Source of the DNA: Hymenobacter elongatus
GTDB lineage: Bacteria > Bacteroidota > Bacteroidia > Cytophagales > Hymenobacteraceae
DNA length: 64,000 nt
Direction of reading: 5' to 3'
Assembly (NCBI RefSeq): GCF_004745955.1
Contig: NZ_SRLD01000021.1
Coordinates: 1 to 64,000, forward strand
In this document: positions 18,156 to 26,716 of the stretch, in pieces
Numbering within the stretch: the first letter of the stretch is position 1
Layout: every line of letters starts with the position of its first letter
Notes under the pieces: model-generated
Told to the model about the DNA's origin: nothing
Database searches by the model: none
What the model saw: only the letters and a program-made list of their open reading frames with translations
Program-made: the position numbers and the translations under genes

Positions 18156-18765
18156 ATGTGGTTGTAATCTGGCGGAACGTGAGGTTGAGGCGAGGCCCGA
18201 CGGGCTGCGCGGTTTTGGGCACGGCATGTAGCCAGTGTTGCTGCGTGCCGCCGCGCATGAGCAGCAAGCTGCCAGCAGGCAGCTCCAACGAAACGGGCTC
18301 GTGCCGGGTGCGGGCTGCGTCGCGGGGCTTGAGGCGAAACCGCCGGGTAGCTCCCAGGCTCACGGAGGCAATAACGGGGGCTGGACCTAACTCCTTCTCG
18401 TTGTCGGCGTGCCAGCCCATGCTGTCTTGGCCGGCCCGGTAGAGGTTGAGCAGTACGCTATTGAAGCTGGTGGCGGCAGCGGCTTCGACCTGTACACGCA
18501 ATGCCTGCAAAGCCGGAGTCCAGGGCTGGGGCTCCCACGCGAGGCCGGAATAGGAATAGCGCGCCGCCGGGTCGCCGTGCCAGGCGGTGAGGCGAGGCTG
18601 CAGGACTTCTTTGCCGAAAAGCTTGATAGGTTCCTGCCGCCACCCAATGCTGGTTGTCAGCTCCGCGAGTAGGTCGTCGGCGGCAGCTGGGGTCAGGAAA
18701 TACGGATCGAGCAGCACCTCAGCATCGGGCAGGGGCAAAAGCGTGAGTGGCACGAGGAAAAGCAA
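18154..18765 (-). CDS. AlkB-like 2-oxoglutarate/Fe(II)-dependent dioxygenase
   Basis: 203 residues. The non-haem iron site is visible: H119-x-D121 in GWHADNE and H180 in WLHAVPKT. Arg192 and Arg198 in GPRLNLTFR form the 2-oxoglutarate-binding R-x5-R typical of AlkB/ALKBH proteins. The nucleotide-recognition lid region (FGKEVLQPRLTAWHGD, about 50-65) resembles ALKBH2/3-type repair enzymes, so direct reversal of alkylated bases in DNA or RNA is the likely role. No ATG starts the frame: TTG at 18765 is the longest choice and GTG four codons in is an alternative. It is tail-to-tail with the receptor gene over a shared terminator. Confidence 0.88.
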   Translation of the reverse strand: MLFLVPLTLLPLPDAEVLLDPYFLTPAAADDLLAELTTSIGWRQEPIKLFGKEVLQPRLTAWHGDPAARYSYSGLAWEPQPWTPALQALRVQVEAAAATSFNSVLLNLYRAGQDSMGWHADNEKELGPAPVIASVSLGATRRFRLKPRDAARTRHEPVSLELPAGSLLLMRGGTQQHWLHAVPKTAQPVGPRLNLTFRQITTT

Positions 18766-18807
18766 ATGCCTGGATTCAGGCGGTGGAACTACGTGGATAG
18801 GAGCAAG

Positions 18808-19452
18808 CTACTTTAGCAGGCCCGGCATTACCAGCGCGTAGAGGCCGAAAACCAGCGCCAGACAAATCAGTAGCGCGGGCAGCCACTGCCGGCTCACGTA
18901 GGCGCGCGGGCCTACATACTGCGGCCAGAAATAGAGCAGGTACGTTAGCGCCGCAATCAGATTGACGACGCTTACGAACCACAAATGCGGCCCGTAGGTC
19001 TGCATCAGCCACTGCAGCGTGTAGGAGGAGGCGACCATAAAGCCAATCATAAACGCCACCACCCGCAGCGCCTTCCCCGATTCTTTTAGCCGCACCATGT
19101 TGAGCACCAGCAGCGCGCCACCGGCCAGAAAGGAAATCAGCATGGAGAACAGCGCAATGGTACCCGGTGAGTAGAGGGCGGGGCCGGCGGCCTCGGTGGT
19201 CAACGTTTCGGGGGTGGCCTCCACGGCAATTCGCCGCGCTTCCAGGGCCTGCCGCTCCTGGCGCTGCTGGTCCACTACTGGTTGCAGCTCGGCCCGGATG
19301 CTCTCGGCATCGGCGGGCTGGTGGCCGCGCCGGGTTAGCTCCTCCAGGGCGGCCAGCACGGCATCCTCACGGTATTCGGCACGATTTCGCAGGTAAAGCA
19401 GCAGCTCCGCGTCGGTTTTGCGGGGCATTTTTTCCGCGTATTCTTCAGCCAT
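18808..19452 (-). CDS. Membrane protein with N-terminal helical recognition-like motif, unknown function
   Basis: 214 residues. A charged cytoplasmic N-terminal region of about 95 residues contains DAELLLYLRNRAEYREDAVL and EELTRRG. That pattern (short amphipathic helices ending in an acidic helix and RG) occurs in front of many Bacteroidota membrane proteins. It is followed by four or five membrane segments (about 97-212). No catalytic motif was seen. The ATG at 19452 is clear. It sits between the AlkB-like gene (43 bp) and kynU (98 bp) on the same strand and may be co-transcribed. Confidence 0.75.
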   Translation of the reverse strand: MAEEYAEKMPRKTDAELLLYLRNRAEYREDAVLAALEELTRRGHQPADAESIRAELQPVVDQQRQERQALEARRIAVEATPETLTTEAAGPALYSPGTIALFSMLISFLAGGALLVLNMVRLKESGKALRVVAFMIGFMVASSYTLQWLMQTYGPHLWFVSVVNLIAALTYLLYFWPQYVGPRAYVSRQWLPALLICLALVFGLYALVMPGLLK

Positions 19453-19550
19453 GGCACTAGTCAGTCAACAAAAAGCCCTCAGATTGGGAAAGGCTACCCT
19501 TACAACGCAAAACACCGCGCAGTGGCGAATAATGCTCAAATATTATACGC

Positions 19551-20831
19551 CTAGTCCAGGACAGCCCAGCGGGCCAGCGCCACTCCCACCCGCTGCACGT
19601 CGGCAAAGGAGTTGTAGAGCGGCACCGGGGCCAGCCGGATGACGTTGGGCTCCCGCCAGTCGGCCACGATGCCAGCTGCCGCCAGATAGTCGAACAGAGC
19701 CCGGCCATTGTGGTGCACAAGCATGGAAAGCTGGCAGCCGCGAGCGGCGGGGTCGGCGGGCGTAATGATTTCCAGCGTTTCGCGGGGCAGCTCCAGGCGG
19801 CGCACCATAAATTCCAGGTAAGCAGTGAGCTGCTCACTTTTGTGCCGAAGCGCTGCCATACCGCCGGCCTCATCCACGAGGGCCAGCGCGGCGCGGTGAA
19901 TGGCCATCGGAAAAATCTGGGCATTGGAAAGCTGCCAGCCGGCGGCCCCAGCCATGGGCCGAAATCCTTTTTTCATCTGGAACCGGTCGGCGGGGTCGTG
20001 ACCCCACCAGCCAGCCAGGCGCGGCAAGTCGGGGCGGGCGGCAAACCGCTCGTGCACGAAGATGCCGGAGGTGCCGCCGGGGCCGGAGTTGAGGTATTTG
20101 TAGGAACACCAGCAGGCAAAATCCACGTCCCAGTCGTGCAGGCTCAGCGCCAGGTTGCCGGCGGCGTGGGCCAGATCGAAGCCGACGGTAGCGCCCACGG
20201 CGTGGCCCGCCTGGGTAATAGCCGCCATATCGAAGGCCTGGCCGGTGTAATAGTTGACGCCGCCAATGATGATGACCGCCAGCGAGTCGCCCAGCGCCTG
20301 AATACGCGCCAGAATGTCCTCGGTGCGCAGGGTATACTCGCCCGGGCGGGGCAGCAGCTCCACAATGGCGTTGTCGGGAGCCAGGCCGTGCAGCTTCACC
20401 TGCGACTCCAGCGCATACTGGTCGGAAGGAAAAGCACCGCCCTCCATCAGCACTTTGTAGCGCGTGGCCGTGGGGCGGTAGAAGGAAATAAGCAGCAGGT
20501 GCAGGTTGGTGGTCAGGTTGTTCATCACCACCACTTCGGCCGGCCGGGCCCCTACGAGGCGCGCAGTGCTGTCGGTCAGCGTTTCGTGGTAGCCCAGCCA
20601 GGGCGACGTGCCGTGAAAGTGGCCCTCAACGCCCAACTTTTCCCAGCTTTCAAACTCCTCCTCTACTGCCGCTCGGGCGGCTTTGGGCTGTAGCCCGAGC
20701 GAATTGCCGCAGAAATACACGCTGGGCTGCCCATCGGACGCCAAGGGAGTATGGAAGCGGTGGCGGAACTCGCGCAACGGGTCGGCGGCGTCTAGCGCAG
20801 CGGCGAATTCGGGAGTAGGCTGAAAATTCAT
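19551..20831 (-). CDS. kynU: Kynureninase
   Basis: PLP enzyme that splits 3-hydroxykynurenine (or kynurenine) into 3-hydroxyanthranilate (or anthranilate) and alanine. 426 residues from ATG at 20831 (MNFQPTPEF). Key features are the substrate/PLP loop YFCGNSLGLQPKAAR near 39-53, FDLAHAAGN (Asp that contacts the PLP nitrogen), and the Schiff-base lysine in CSYKYLNSGPGG near residue 244. Length and motifs fit bacterial and eukaryotic KynU. It is the third gene of a minus-strand run nbaC-ACMSD-kynU; the 99-bp gap before it carries a near-consensus -7 box (TACCTTTA, 20913-20920), so it may also have its own promoter. Confidence 0.95.
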   Translation of the reverse strand: MNFQPTPEFAAALDAADPLREFRHRFHTPLASDGQPSVYFCGNSLGLQPKAARAAVEEEFESWEKLGVEGHFHGTSPWLGYHETLTDSTARLVGARPAEVVVMNNLTTNLHLLLISFYRPTATRYKVLMEGGAFPSDQYALESQVKLHGLAPDNAIVELLPRPGEYTLRTEDILARIQALGDSLAVIIIGGVNYYTGQAFDMAAITQAGHAVGATVGFDLAHAAGNLALSLHDWDVDFACWCSYKYLNSGPGGTSGIFVHERFAARPDLPRLAGWWGHDPADRFQMKKGFRPMAGAAGWQLSNAQIFPMAIHRAALALVDEAGGMAALRHKSEQLTAYLEFMVRRLELPRETLEIITPADPAARGCQLSMLVHHNGRALFDYLAAAGIVADWREPNVIRLAPVPLYNSFADVQRVGVALARWAVLD

Positions 20832-20930
20832 AGAAAAAAGAATGCTTCCGATGGCTAGTTGGCTGCCAGGATCGTGCGCCAGAGCCGCCAGAACGGGCAG
20901 CCCATGATACTGTAAAGGTAGAGGCAAAAC

Positions 20931-21959
20931 TTACTTGGCGACCAGACGCTGCGCAAAGGACTGCTGGGGCAGCCCCAGCCATTCCAGAGCATTGGCTCCC
21001 AGCATTCGGGCCTTCAGCTCATCGGCATACGGCATCGACCCGATAAGCTGGCCGGGTTCCAGCTCGCCCAGCGGAAACGGGTAATCGGTCCCCAGCACAA
21101 TCTTATCCGGCCCCAGGGTTTTGACCAGGTAATCGAGCATCAGCGGATCGTGCACCAGCGAATCGACCCAGAACCGGCCCAGGTACTCGCGCGGGTTCAC
21201 GGGGTTATCGACGGCGCACAAGTCGGGGCGTACGTGGAAGCCGTGCTCGATACGCCCGATGGTGGAGGCAAACGAGCCCCCGCCGTGGGCCACGGCTACG
21301 CGCAGCTTGGGCAAGCGCTCCAGCACACCCCCAAAAATGAGGGAACAGAGCGCCAGCGTACTTTCGGCGGGCATGCCTACCAGCCACGGGAGCCAGTACT
21401 TGGGCATTTTTTGCTGGGCCATCATATCCCAGGGATGCACGAATACGGCAGCTCCCAGCTCTTCGGCGGCGGCGAATACTTCGAATAGCTCCGGCGCGTC
21501 GAGGTTCCAGTCGTTCACGTGGGAGCCAATCTGTACGCCGGCCAAGCCCAGCTCTTTCACGCAGCGCTCCAGCTCCTTCACGGCCAGGTCGGGGGCTTGC
21601 ATCGGGATAGTGCCCAGGCCCACGAACCGGTCGGGGTAGCGCCCCACGACGCTGGCAATGTGGTCGTTGAGCAGGCGACTCAGGTCCAGCGCATCCAGCG
21701 GCTTGGCCCAGTAGCTAAACATAACCGGCACCGTACTGAGCACCTGCACATCAACGCCAAACTGGTCGTATTCACGCATGCGCACTTCCGGGTCCCAGCA
21801 GTTATCCTGAATTTCGCGGAAAAACTTGTCATCCTGCATCATTCGGGCGCAGCAGGGCTTGTGGTGCTCCAGCCGAATAAAGCCGCCGTAGCCGTACCGC
21901 TCGCGCAGGTCGGGCCAGTGTTTGGGCAGAATGTGGGTATGAATATCAATTTTGAGCAC
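20931..21959 (-). CDS. 2-Amino-3-carboxymuconate-6-semialdehyde decarboxylase (ACMSD)
   Basis: Zn-dependent amidohydrolase-fold decarboxylase that converts ACMS to 2-aminomuconate semialdehyde, diverting flux away from quinolinate and NAD. 342 residues. Metal ligands are visible: His7-x-His9 in IDIHTHILP, a His near 174 (VFVHPWDM) and an Asp near 291 ([10 protein letters not shown]). [16 protein letters not shown] also matches the ACMSD family. It lies 43 bp downstream of the 3-hydroxyanthranilate dioxygenase gene that makes its substrate, so co-transcription is likely. Confidence 0.95.
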   Translation of the reverse strand: MLKIDIHTHILPKHWPDLRERYGYGGFIRLEHHKPCCARMMQDDKFFREIQDNCWDPEVRMREYDQFGVDVQVLSTVPVMFSYWAKPLDALDLSRLLNDHIASVVGRYPDRFVGLGTIPMQAPDLAVKELERCVKELGLAGVQIGSHVNDWNLDAPELFEVFAAAEELGAAVFVHPWDMMAQQKMPKYWLPWLVGMPAESTLALCSLIFGGVLERLPKLRVAVAHGGGSFASTIGRIEHGFHVRPDLCAVDNPVNPREYLGRFWVDSLVHDPLMLDYLVKTLGPDKIVLGTDYPFPLGELEPGQLIGSMPYADELKARMLGANALEWLGLPQQSFAQRLVAK

Positions 21960-22002
21960 GGGTGGGCTACTGCGGGTGGGGGTAAGCGGGTCGGGCAGCG
22001 GG

Positions 22003-22536
22003 TTAGTCTGCCTGCACGGGAGCGGGCGGTGCCATCACGGTGCCGCAGGTGGCGCAGGTGCGTTTTTCCGCCGACTGCCAGAAGCGGTTCATGATGGGCG
22101 GGAGCTGCTGCACGATGTCGGTAATTTCGGCAAACTCTTCATAGAGCTTGGTTCCGCAGTTTTCGCAGTACCACTGGAAGCCATCCAGCTCGCCGGCAGT
22201 GCGGTAGCGCTCCAGCACCAGCCCTACCGTGCCGGCCGGTCGCCGCGGCGAGTGGGGCACGCGTGGGGGCAGCAGAAACATCTCCCCGGCCTTGATTTCA
22301 ATATCGACCGGCTTGCCGTCCTCGATGATTTTGACCACGATGTCGCCCTCAATCTGCAGAAACAGCTCTTCGCCTTCGTCGAAATGATAGTCTTTGCGGG
22401 CATTGGGGCCGCCTACGACCATCACGATAAAGTCCTGGTTATCGGTGAATACCTGCTGGTTGCCCACGGGCGGCTTAAGCAGATGACGGTGTTCATCAAT
22501 CCATTTCTGGAGGTTGAAAGGACGAGCGACGGGCAT
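22003..22536 (-). CDS. nbaC: 3-Hydroxyanthranilate 3,4-dioxygenase
   Basis: Fe(II) cupin enzyme that opens the ring of 3-hydroxyanthranilate to give ACMS. 177 residues from ATG at 22536 ([12 protein letters not shown]). Iron ligands His51, Glu57 and His95 are in [12 protein letters not shown] and RVPHSPRR, and Arg47 and Arg99 are the substrate-binding arginines. The C-terminus carries two CxxC pairs (C124/C127, C161/C164) that form the rubredoxin-like second iron site of bacterial enzymes. First gene of the run with ACMSD and kynU. Frames extending further upstream (to 22647) are unlike the family. Confidence 0.95.
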   Translation of the reverse strand: MPVARPFNLQKWIDEHRHLLKPPVGNQQVFTDNQDFIVMVVGGPNARKDYHFDEGEELFLQIEGDIVVKIIEDGKPVDIEIKAGEMFLLPPRVPHSPRRPAGTVGLVLERYRTAGELDGFQWYCENCGTKLYEEFAEITDIVQQLPPIMNRFWQSAEKRTCATCGTVMAPPAPVQAD

Positions 22537-22692
22537 GGCGCGGAAGTAGGTGGGTAGAAAATAGGACTGCCTCGGCCCGAAGCCAGACAGCGTGGCCGAA
22601 CTTACGCAAAACCCACACGACTCGCCACCCGCGTAGCCCTCATGCAATCAATACTACTGGCAATAGGAGGGCCGGCCGGACAAGATTTTACC

Positions 22693-22700
22693 TACTTTTG
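22693..22700 (+). promoter_or_regulatory. -7 box TACTTTTG of the SDR gene
   Basis: Exact TAnnTTTG. The last three bases are an in-frame TTG that could be mistaken for a start codon. If this is the promoter, the start must be downstream, which supports GTG at 22725. Confidence 0.5.
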
Positions 22701-22724
22701 ACCCTTCACTTTAACCCGCTTTTC

Positions 22725-23516
22725 GTGCATCTTGATCTGAGCTCCCAGCGCGCCCTCGTAGGCGGCAGCACCCAAGGCATTGGCCGCGCCATAGCGGAGG
22801 AATTGGCGCAGCTTGGGGCCACCGTTACGCTGCTGGCCCGCAACGAAGCCACTCTGCAACAAGCCGTGGCTGCACTACCCCGCCCCCAGGGCCAGCACCA
22901 CGACTACATTGTGGCCGACTTCAGCGAGCCGGACGCGCTGGCCGCCCGGCTGCGCGACTACCTCACCCTACATCCGGAAGGCTTTCATACACTGGTTAAT
23001 AATACAGGGGGGCCGGCGGGCGGGCCTATTCTGGCTGCGCCAATTGCTGCTTTTCGGGCCGCTTTTGAGCAGCATTTGGTGTGCAACCACTTGCTGGCGC
23101 AGGCCGTGGTGCCAGGTATGCAGGCCCGTGGCTTCGGCCGGATCATCAACATCATCAGCACTTCCGTAAAGCAGCCGCTGGCAGGTTTGGGCGTTTCAAA
23201 TACCATTCGCGGGGCCGTGGCAAGCTGGGCCAAAACCCTAGCCAATGAGTTGGGCGGCAGCGGCATTACGGTAAACAACGTGCTGCCCGGTGCTACCGTC
23301 ACCTTACGCCACACCTCCCTGATTGCAAAGAAAGTGGAACAAACCGGCCAGGCAGTGGAAGAAATTGAAGCTACCATGTTGCGTACTATTCCGGCCGGAC
23401 GCTTCGGGCAAGCCAACGAGGTGGCGGCGGCCGTGGCTTTTCTGGCCTCGCCGGCGGCGGGCTACATCAACGGTATCAATATACCGGTGGATGGCGGCCG
23501 GACAGGCAGCCTGTAG
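22725..23516 (+). CDS. SDR-family oxidoreductase with atypical active site
   Basis: 263 residues from GTG at 22725 (MHLDLSSQRALVGGS). This start is chosen because the longer TTG start lies in a -7 box and because the length then fits the family. Rossmann motif GGSTQGIG (13-20) replaces TGxxxGIG, and NNTGG (92-96) replaces NNAG. The usual YxxxK catalytic pair is replaced by S158-N-T-I-R162. The C-terminal NIPVDGGRTGSL is classical for SDRs. Classical Tyr/Lys chemistry is therefore doubtful; such S...R variants exist within FabG-like families. It is divergent from the 3-hydroxyanthranilate dioxygenase gene (about 190 bp), so a link to kynurenine catabolism is possible but unproven. Confidence 0.85.
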   Translation: MHLDLSSQRALVGGSTQGIGRAIAEELAQLGATVTLLARNEATLQQAVAALPRPQGQHHDYIVADFSEPDALAARLRDYLTLHPEGFHTLVNNTGGPAGGPILAAPIAAFRAAFEQHLVCNHLLAQAVVPGMQARGFGRIINIISTSVKQPLAGLGVSNTIRGAVASWAKTLANELGGSGITVNNVLPGATVTLRHTSLIAKKVEQTGQAVEEIEATMLRTIPAGRFGQANEVAAAVAFLASPAAGYINGINIPVDGGRTGSL

Positions 23517-23940
23517 GCATTCCAGCAACTCCGATATAAAAGCGAGAAGGGCAAAACAGCCTGCTACTTGTCGAAGAATTTTACCGCGTTGCTGAGCGGA
23601 AGGGTCCCGCAAATACCCTTGCCGGTGGCGGTGCTCTTGTGTTGACCTGCACCACCAGGCTCGCAGTCACCAGCCTTTGAGCTGCTAGCTACGCGTGAGC
23701 GTAGGATCTATCTGACCGAACTTACGCGCACAGGTGTAGCCGAACAGAGCAGCAGGCTCCACCTGCACCGCCTGACGGCCCGGGTGCAGCTGTTTTATAG
23801 TAGAGCGTGCGAAAAGAGGGTCATGCAGAGCGCAGCGAAGCATCTCGCGTGCGGTAGTTGCATTATTACTCACACGTCAGCACGCGAGAGGTCTCGTGGT
23901 GCTCGACAGGACGTTCTTTTCCTTCCTGTTCACACAGCCC
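23517..23940. other. Intergenic region holding a palindromic repeat
   Basis: About 420 bp with no convincing gene. It contains a small hairpin (CTACGC GTGA GCGTAG, 23689-23704) and the palindromic repeat listed at 23816-23920. No promoter box with exact consensus was recognised. Confidence 0.5.
23816..23920. repeat. Intergenic palindromic repeat, copy A
   Basis: Begins GTCATGCAGAGCGCAGCGAA, then GCATCTCGCGTGC (23840-23852), about 27 nt of loop, then GCACGCGAGAGGT (23880-23892) and a trailing CTCGAC. It resembles two related copies in the nucleotide-sugar cluster (58951-59018 and 61236-61352), which share a GAAGC(A)-CTC core and inverted layout. Probably a REP/MITE-like dispersed element. Confidence 0.55.
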
Positions 23941-25392
23941 CTAGGAAGCTTGAATTGTTTTAGGTTTTTTCTCCAGCATCGCCTGCGTATTGCTCGAAAT
24001 AGCCAGGCATAGCAGAAAGAACAGGCTGTATGCTGCTACCAGCGCAAGGCGTTTTTGGGTAGTAGCTTGCTTCCAGCCCCAGTCAGCTGGCCAGCCGTAG
24101 CAGGCAACGGCATACAGGAGCAGATGTAGCGGGATAAAGAACCGGCATTCCACCATCAGCGGCATCGATGCCAGACACGTGATGACTAGGGCTCCTATGA
24201 CCAACCAGTGACTGAAGCGCACGAGATGAATTCGTACGACGATGACAACCAACGCTAAAAATAGCACCGTGTACACCACAAACGAGTTCAGCATAGTAGA
24301 CCCGTACAGGTTGTGGACGTAGGGGCCGGCGTAAAGCACATCTAACCCATTGAACAAGTGCCGCATATACACGCCCAGTATATCGAAGGGATGCCGTAGT
24401 ACATAGAAAAAGTACTCCGGATAGGATTCGAACTGATGCCAGTTGATCTGGGCTACCATGGCCCGCCCGGCAAGGTCAATGAAGACGGCCTGGGGCTGCG
24501 GGTAATTGGCCCCGACGTTGGTTTCGTAGCGCTGGTTGACCAGACCTTCGTTCAGCTTGAACAGGTAGAGATTGTCGGTTTCGTTGAGCTTACGCTCGTT
24601 GGCTCCTTTGGCCAGCACCAGGAAAGTTTTCTCTTGATAATTATTGACATTAATTAGATACTGCGGAATGCCTACCAGCAGAAAAGCCAGGGCAAACAGC
24701 GCCACGCGCATGCTGGCCGGCACGATAAAACCGCCTTTCCCAGCTTGGTATACTCGTACTTGCTGCACCATCAGGGCCACGAGGAAAGGAGCCGTCAGCA
24801 GGTTGAGCGGCCGGACATAGACGGCGGCCGCCACCAAGGCCCCCACGGCGGCCGCCGCCCAGAGGCTTTGCACGCGGTAGGCTAGCAGCAGGGCCAGGGC
24901 TAGGGCCAGCATACTGGGAAAGTCTGAAAGTACAAAGTTGAAATAGTCGCGCCACAGCATAAAGCACACGCCGACAAATAGCAGACGGCGCAGGCTGCTG
25001 ACGGCCATACCGGTTACTTTTTGCCACAACAGCGGGCACACCACCCCAAACAGAGCCCCAGCCCAAAGCGCACCGAGTACTTTCACGACCTGCTCCAGAT
25101 TTTCGGGCAGCACATTACGTACCAGCTGCACCGCCGGGTAGTATAGCAGGGGTAGCAGGTAACCGCGCAAAGCGCTATCGAAATTGTAAATCGAAAACTG
25201 GCTGGCTCCTTCTTGGTCGAAACTATTGGCCAGATGCCAATAGAACCAGGAGTCGCCGTAGAGCTCTTTATAGCGCGTGGTGAGCAGGTGCCCCAGAAAC
25301 AGCAGCGAAGTCAGCAGGAACCACAACCAGTTGTTGCGACTTTGCCACCACCGTGCGGGCTGGTTCGGGTAGTGAGTATCCGTGTTGATCAT
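23941..25392 (-). CDS. Multi-spanning membrane protein, GT-C glycosyltransferase-like (A)
   Basis: 483 residues from ATG at 25392, with about 11 membrane segments. After the first segment comes an extracytoplasmic loop with YGDSWFYWHLANSFDQEG (about 44-61), placed as the acidic catalytic loop of GT-C enzymes usually is. A second periplasmic loop (about 255-310) contains KGANERKLNETDNLYLF. No close family signature was recognised. By context it belongs with the other GT-C proteins between 26.7 and 37.2 kb, which would move sugars from polyprenyl-phosphate donors outside the inner membrane. That role is inferred from topology and context only. Confidence 0.7.
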   Translation of the reverse strand: MINTDTHYPNQPARWWQSRNNWLWFLLTSLLFLGHLLTTRYKELYGDSWFYWHLANSFDQEGASQFSIYNFDSALRGYLLPLLYYPAVQLVRNVLPENLEQVVKVLGALWAGALFGVVCPLLWQKVTGMAVSSLRRLLFVGVCFMLWRDYFNFVLSDFPSMLALALALLLAYRVQSLWAAAAVGALVAAAVYVRPLNLLTAPFLVALMVQQVRVYQAGKGGFIVPASMRVALFALAFLLVGIPQYLINVNNYQEKTFLVLAKGANERKLNETDNLYLFKLNEGLVNQRYETNVGANYPQPQAVFIDLAGRAMVAQINWHQFESYPEYFFYVLRHPFDILGVYMRHLFNGLDVLYAGPYVHNLYGSTMLNSFVVYTVLFLALVVIVVRIHLVRFSHWLVIGALVITCLASMPLMVECRFFIPLHLLLYAVACYGWPADWGWKQATTQKRLALVAAYSLFFLLCLAISSNTQAMLEKKPKTIQAS

Positions 25393-25546
25393 GAGAAGGA
25401 AGCGCAAGTGCCGTCGGCACTGTAAAGAATATAACCTCCATAGCCAGCGGCTACCAGTTCTGATCGCAGCCTATTATTTGCGCCCTACACCCGGCTTATG
25501 CGACCCGGAACCAGGCATCTAGGCTTATCGAAAGGCACCTTCATTA

Positions 25547-25617
25547 AACAAAAAACCACTTTATCCCTGTCTGGCAGCCGGGTACCGGACTTACTGCCAA
25601 AACAGGAATAAAGTGGT
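25547..25617 (-). terminator. Terminator of the jelly-roll lipoprotein gene
   Basis: A 16-bp stem with one mismatch (25555-25570 with 25602-25617), an additional inner CTGGCAG/CTGCCA pairing, and a T-rich tract (TTTTTTGTTT in minus orientation) just past the stem. Lies 15 bp after the stop at 25632. Confidence 0.8.
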
Positions 25618-25631
25618 ACTCGCTAGCGCTA

Positions 25632-26180
25632 CTACTCGACGCTGGTGATGCGCAGGTCGTCTAGGTAAACGGGCTTGCCCGCATTATTGCCCCACAGATA
25701 TACTCCCAGAACCTGGTCGAAACCGATGTTATCGGGCAGGATAATGTCCGTTTTCAACTCCGTCCACTGGCCGGGCTTGGTGCCGCCGAACAGGGGCAGA
25801 CCTTTCCAGAACACCTTCTCATCGGTACCGGGCTTGGTAACCTGAATTACCAACTGCACGGCCGTGTTGGCTTCCTCGGTTCTCACCCAGCCCTGCACGT
25901 TCATTTTGCGCGGCTTGGTTGCCATCAGCTGGCCCAGGGGCGCACTGAAGGTCAGGCCGTATTCTTTGCCCCCGCCCACGGTCAGGGAATATTTGCCACT
26001 GTGCGCGTATTTGTTGCTCAAAGTTCCGGTGCTGTTGTTTACCCATCCTTGCAGGCCATCAAAGTCGGTATTTACCAACGTTTTGTCATCTTTTTCAGAT
26101 GCACTATCCGCGCCCTTATCACAATTGGTTAGTAGAAAGGCAGCCAGCAACAAGGTGCACGAAGCAGTAAGAGTACGCAT
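25632..26180 (-). CDS. Lipoprotein with a carbohydrate-binding-like jelly-roll domain
   Basis: 182 residues. The signal peptide ends in a lipobox (FLLTNC, Cys20), so the protein is lipid-anchored. The rest (about 38-180) reads as one beta-sandwich: FDGLQGWVNNS, HSGKYSLTVGGG, WVRTEEANTAVQLVIQV, GQWTELKTDIILP, and a final VYLDDLRI. This strand order with a closing (L/V)DDLR(I/V) is typical of CBM-like and discoidin-like modules. A weaker version of the pattern closes the 768-residue membrane protein encoded next door. It may bind glycan; the ligand is unknown. Confidence 0.75.
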   Translation of the reverse strand: MRTLTASCTLLLAAFLLTNCDKGADSASEKDDKTLVNTDFDGLQGWVNNSTGTLSNKYAHSGKYSLTVGGGKEYGLTFSAPLGQLMATKPRKMNVQGWVRTEEANTAVQLVIQVTKPGTDEKVFWKGLPLFGGTKPGQWTELKTDIILPDNIGFDQVLGVYLWGNNAGKPVYLDDLRITSVE

Positions 26181-26340
26181 GAGAGTAAAGAGGAAAAAAA
26201 GGTCAAAAAGTGTAACCGACGAATTGATGAGGCAGCGAAGAAATAAAGTAAGCCCGCCGCTTGAGCGTTGCGAAGCCTGGCGGCAGCCAGGAAGAGACCG
26301 AACGCACTACCACGCAACTTGAAAAAGAGCAAACCGCCTA

Positions 26341-26348
26341 CAAAAGTA
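26341..26348 (-). promoter_or_regulatory. Possible promoter of the jelly-roll lipoprotein gene (TACTTTTG)
   Basis: Minus-strand exact TAnnTTTG, 160 bp upstream of the ATG at 26180, implying a leader of about 150 nt. No good -33 element was seen. Confidence 0.35.
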
Positions 26349-26387
26349 AGCGAGAGAATTTAGTGCTAAACATTTCTTTACGATATA

Positions 26388-26525
26388 ATGTACCCTCGCT
26401 TCGACAACATCCATTGGCTGTTTCTGGCCGGGCTGTGCCCCGCTGGTGCGGCCCTAGCAGGGTGCCTAATTGGCAGCGACGCACCCGGATATCAAAAAAC
26501 ACCGGAAGAGATATGGCGTCGGTGA
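26388..26525 (+). CDS. Possible 45-residue lipoprotein-like small protein
   Basis: ATG at 26388, TGA at 26523-26525. The peptide has a hydrophobic core ending in a lipobox-like ALAGC (Cys26), followed by a short polar tail ending EEIWRR. The N-terminus carries a single Arg before the hydrophobic stretch. No homologue is known to me. It may be a chance frame or the remnant of a decayed gene. Confidence 0.2.
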   Translation: MYPRFDNIHWLFLAGLCPAGAALAGCLIGSDAPGYQKTPEEIWRR

Positions 26526-26621
26526 TGGGCAGGCTGCCGGAGCGACGCCCACGGGAAATAGAAAGGATCAAAGATAGAGTGCTTACCCAATATCCGGGCA
26601 GTTATTGTCCTGCCAATGCCT

Positions 26622-26629
26622 TAGTTTTG
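26622..26629 (+). promoter_or_regulatory. Possible -7 box TAGTTTTG for the 768-residue membrane protein gene
   Basis: Exact TAnnTTTG, 88 bp upstream of the ATG at 26717. A TTG 15 bp further upstream is too close to be an ideal -33 element. Confidence 0.4.
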
Positions 26630-26716
26630 ATGGGTCCAATAAGGGTTTGGGAATAGACGGGACTTATTTTATTCTCCCGTGCCTATTCTTGTAACCCGCC
26701 GTCGTCAACTTTTTCC

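Larger units (their letters stand above)
26181..26716. other. Intergenic region of about 540 bp, possible small gene
   Basis: Lies between a divergent lipoprotein gene and a membrane-protein gene. It contains -7-like boxes on both strands (26341-26348 minus, 26569-26576 minus, 26622-26629 plus) and one short frame at 26388-26525 described separately. Longer frames here (for example 26261-26656 plus) have no recognisable domain and unlikely composition. Confidence 0.4.

Noticed and set aside
22698..22724. TTG at 22698 as the start of the SDR gene
   Set aside because: It coincides with the last bases of an exact -7 box, and GTG at 22725 gives the normal family N-terminus.
26261..26656. 131-codon plus-strand frame in the 26.2-26.7 kb gap
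   Set aside because: Crosses a possible promoter box and has no recognisable fold; a shorter alternative frame at 26388 is listed with low confidence instead.
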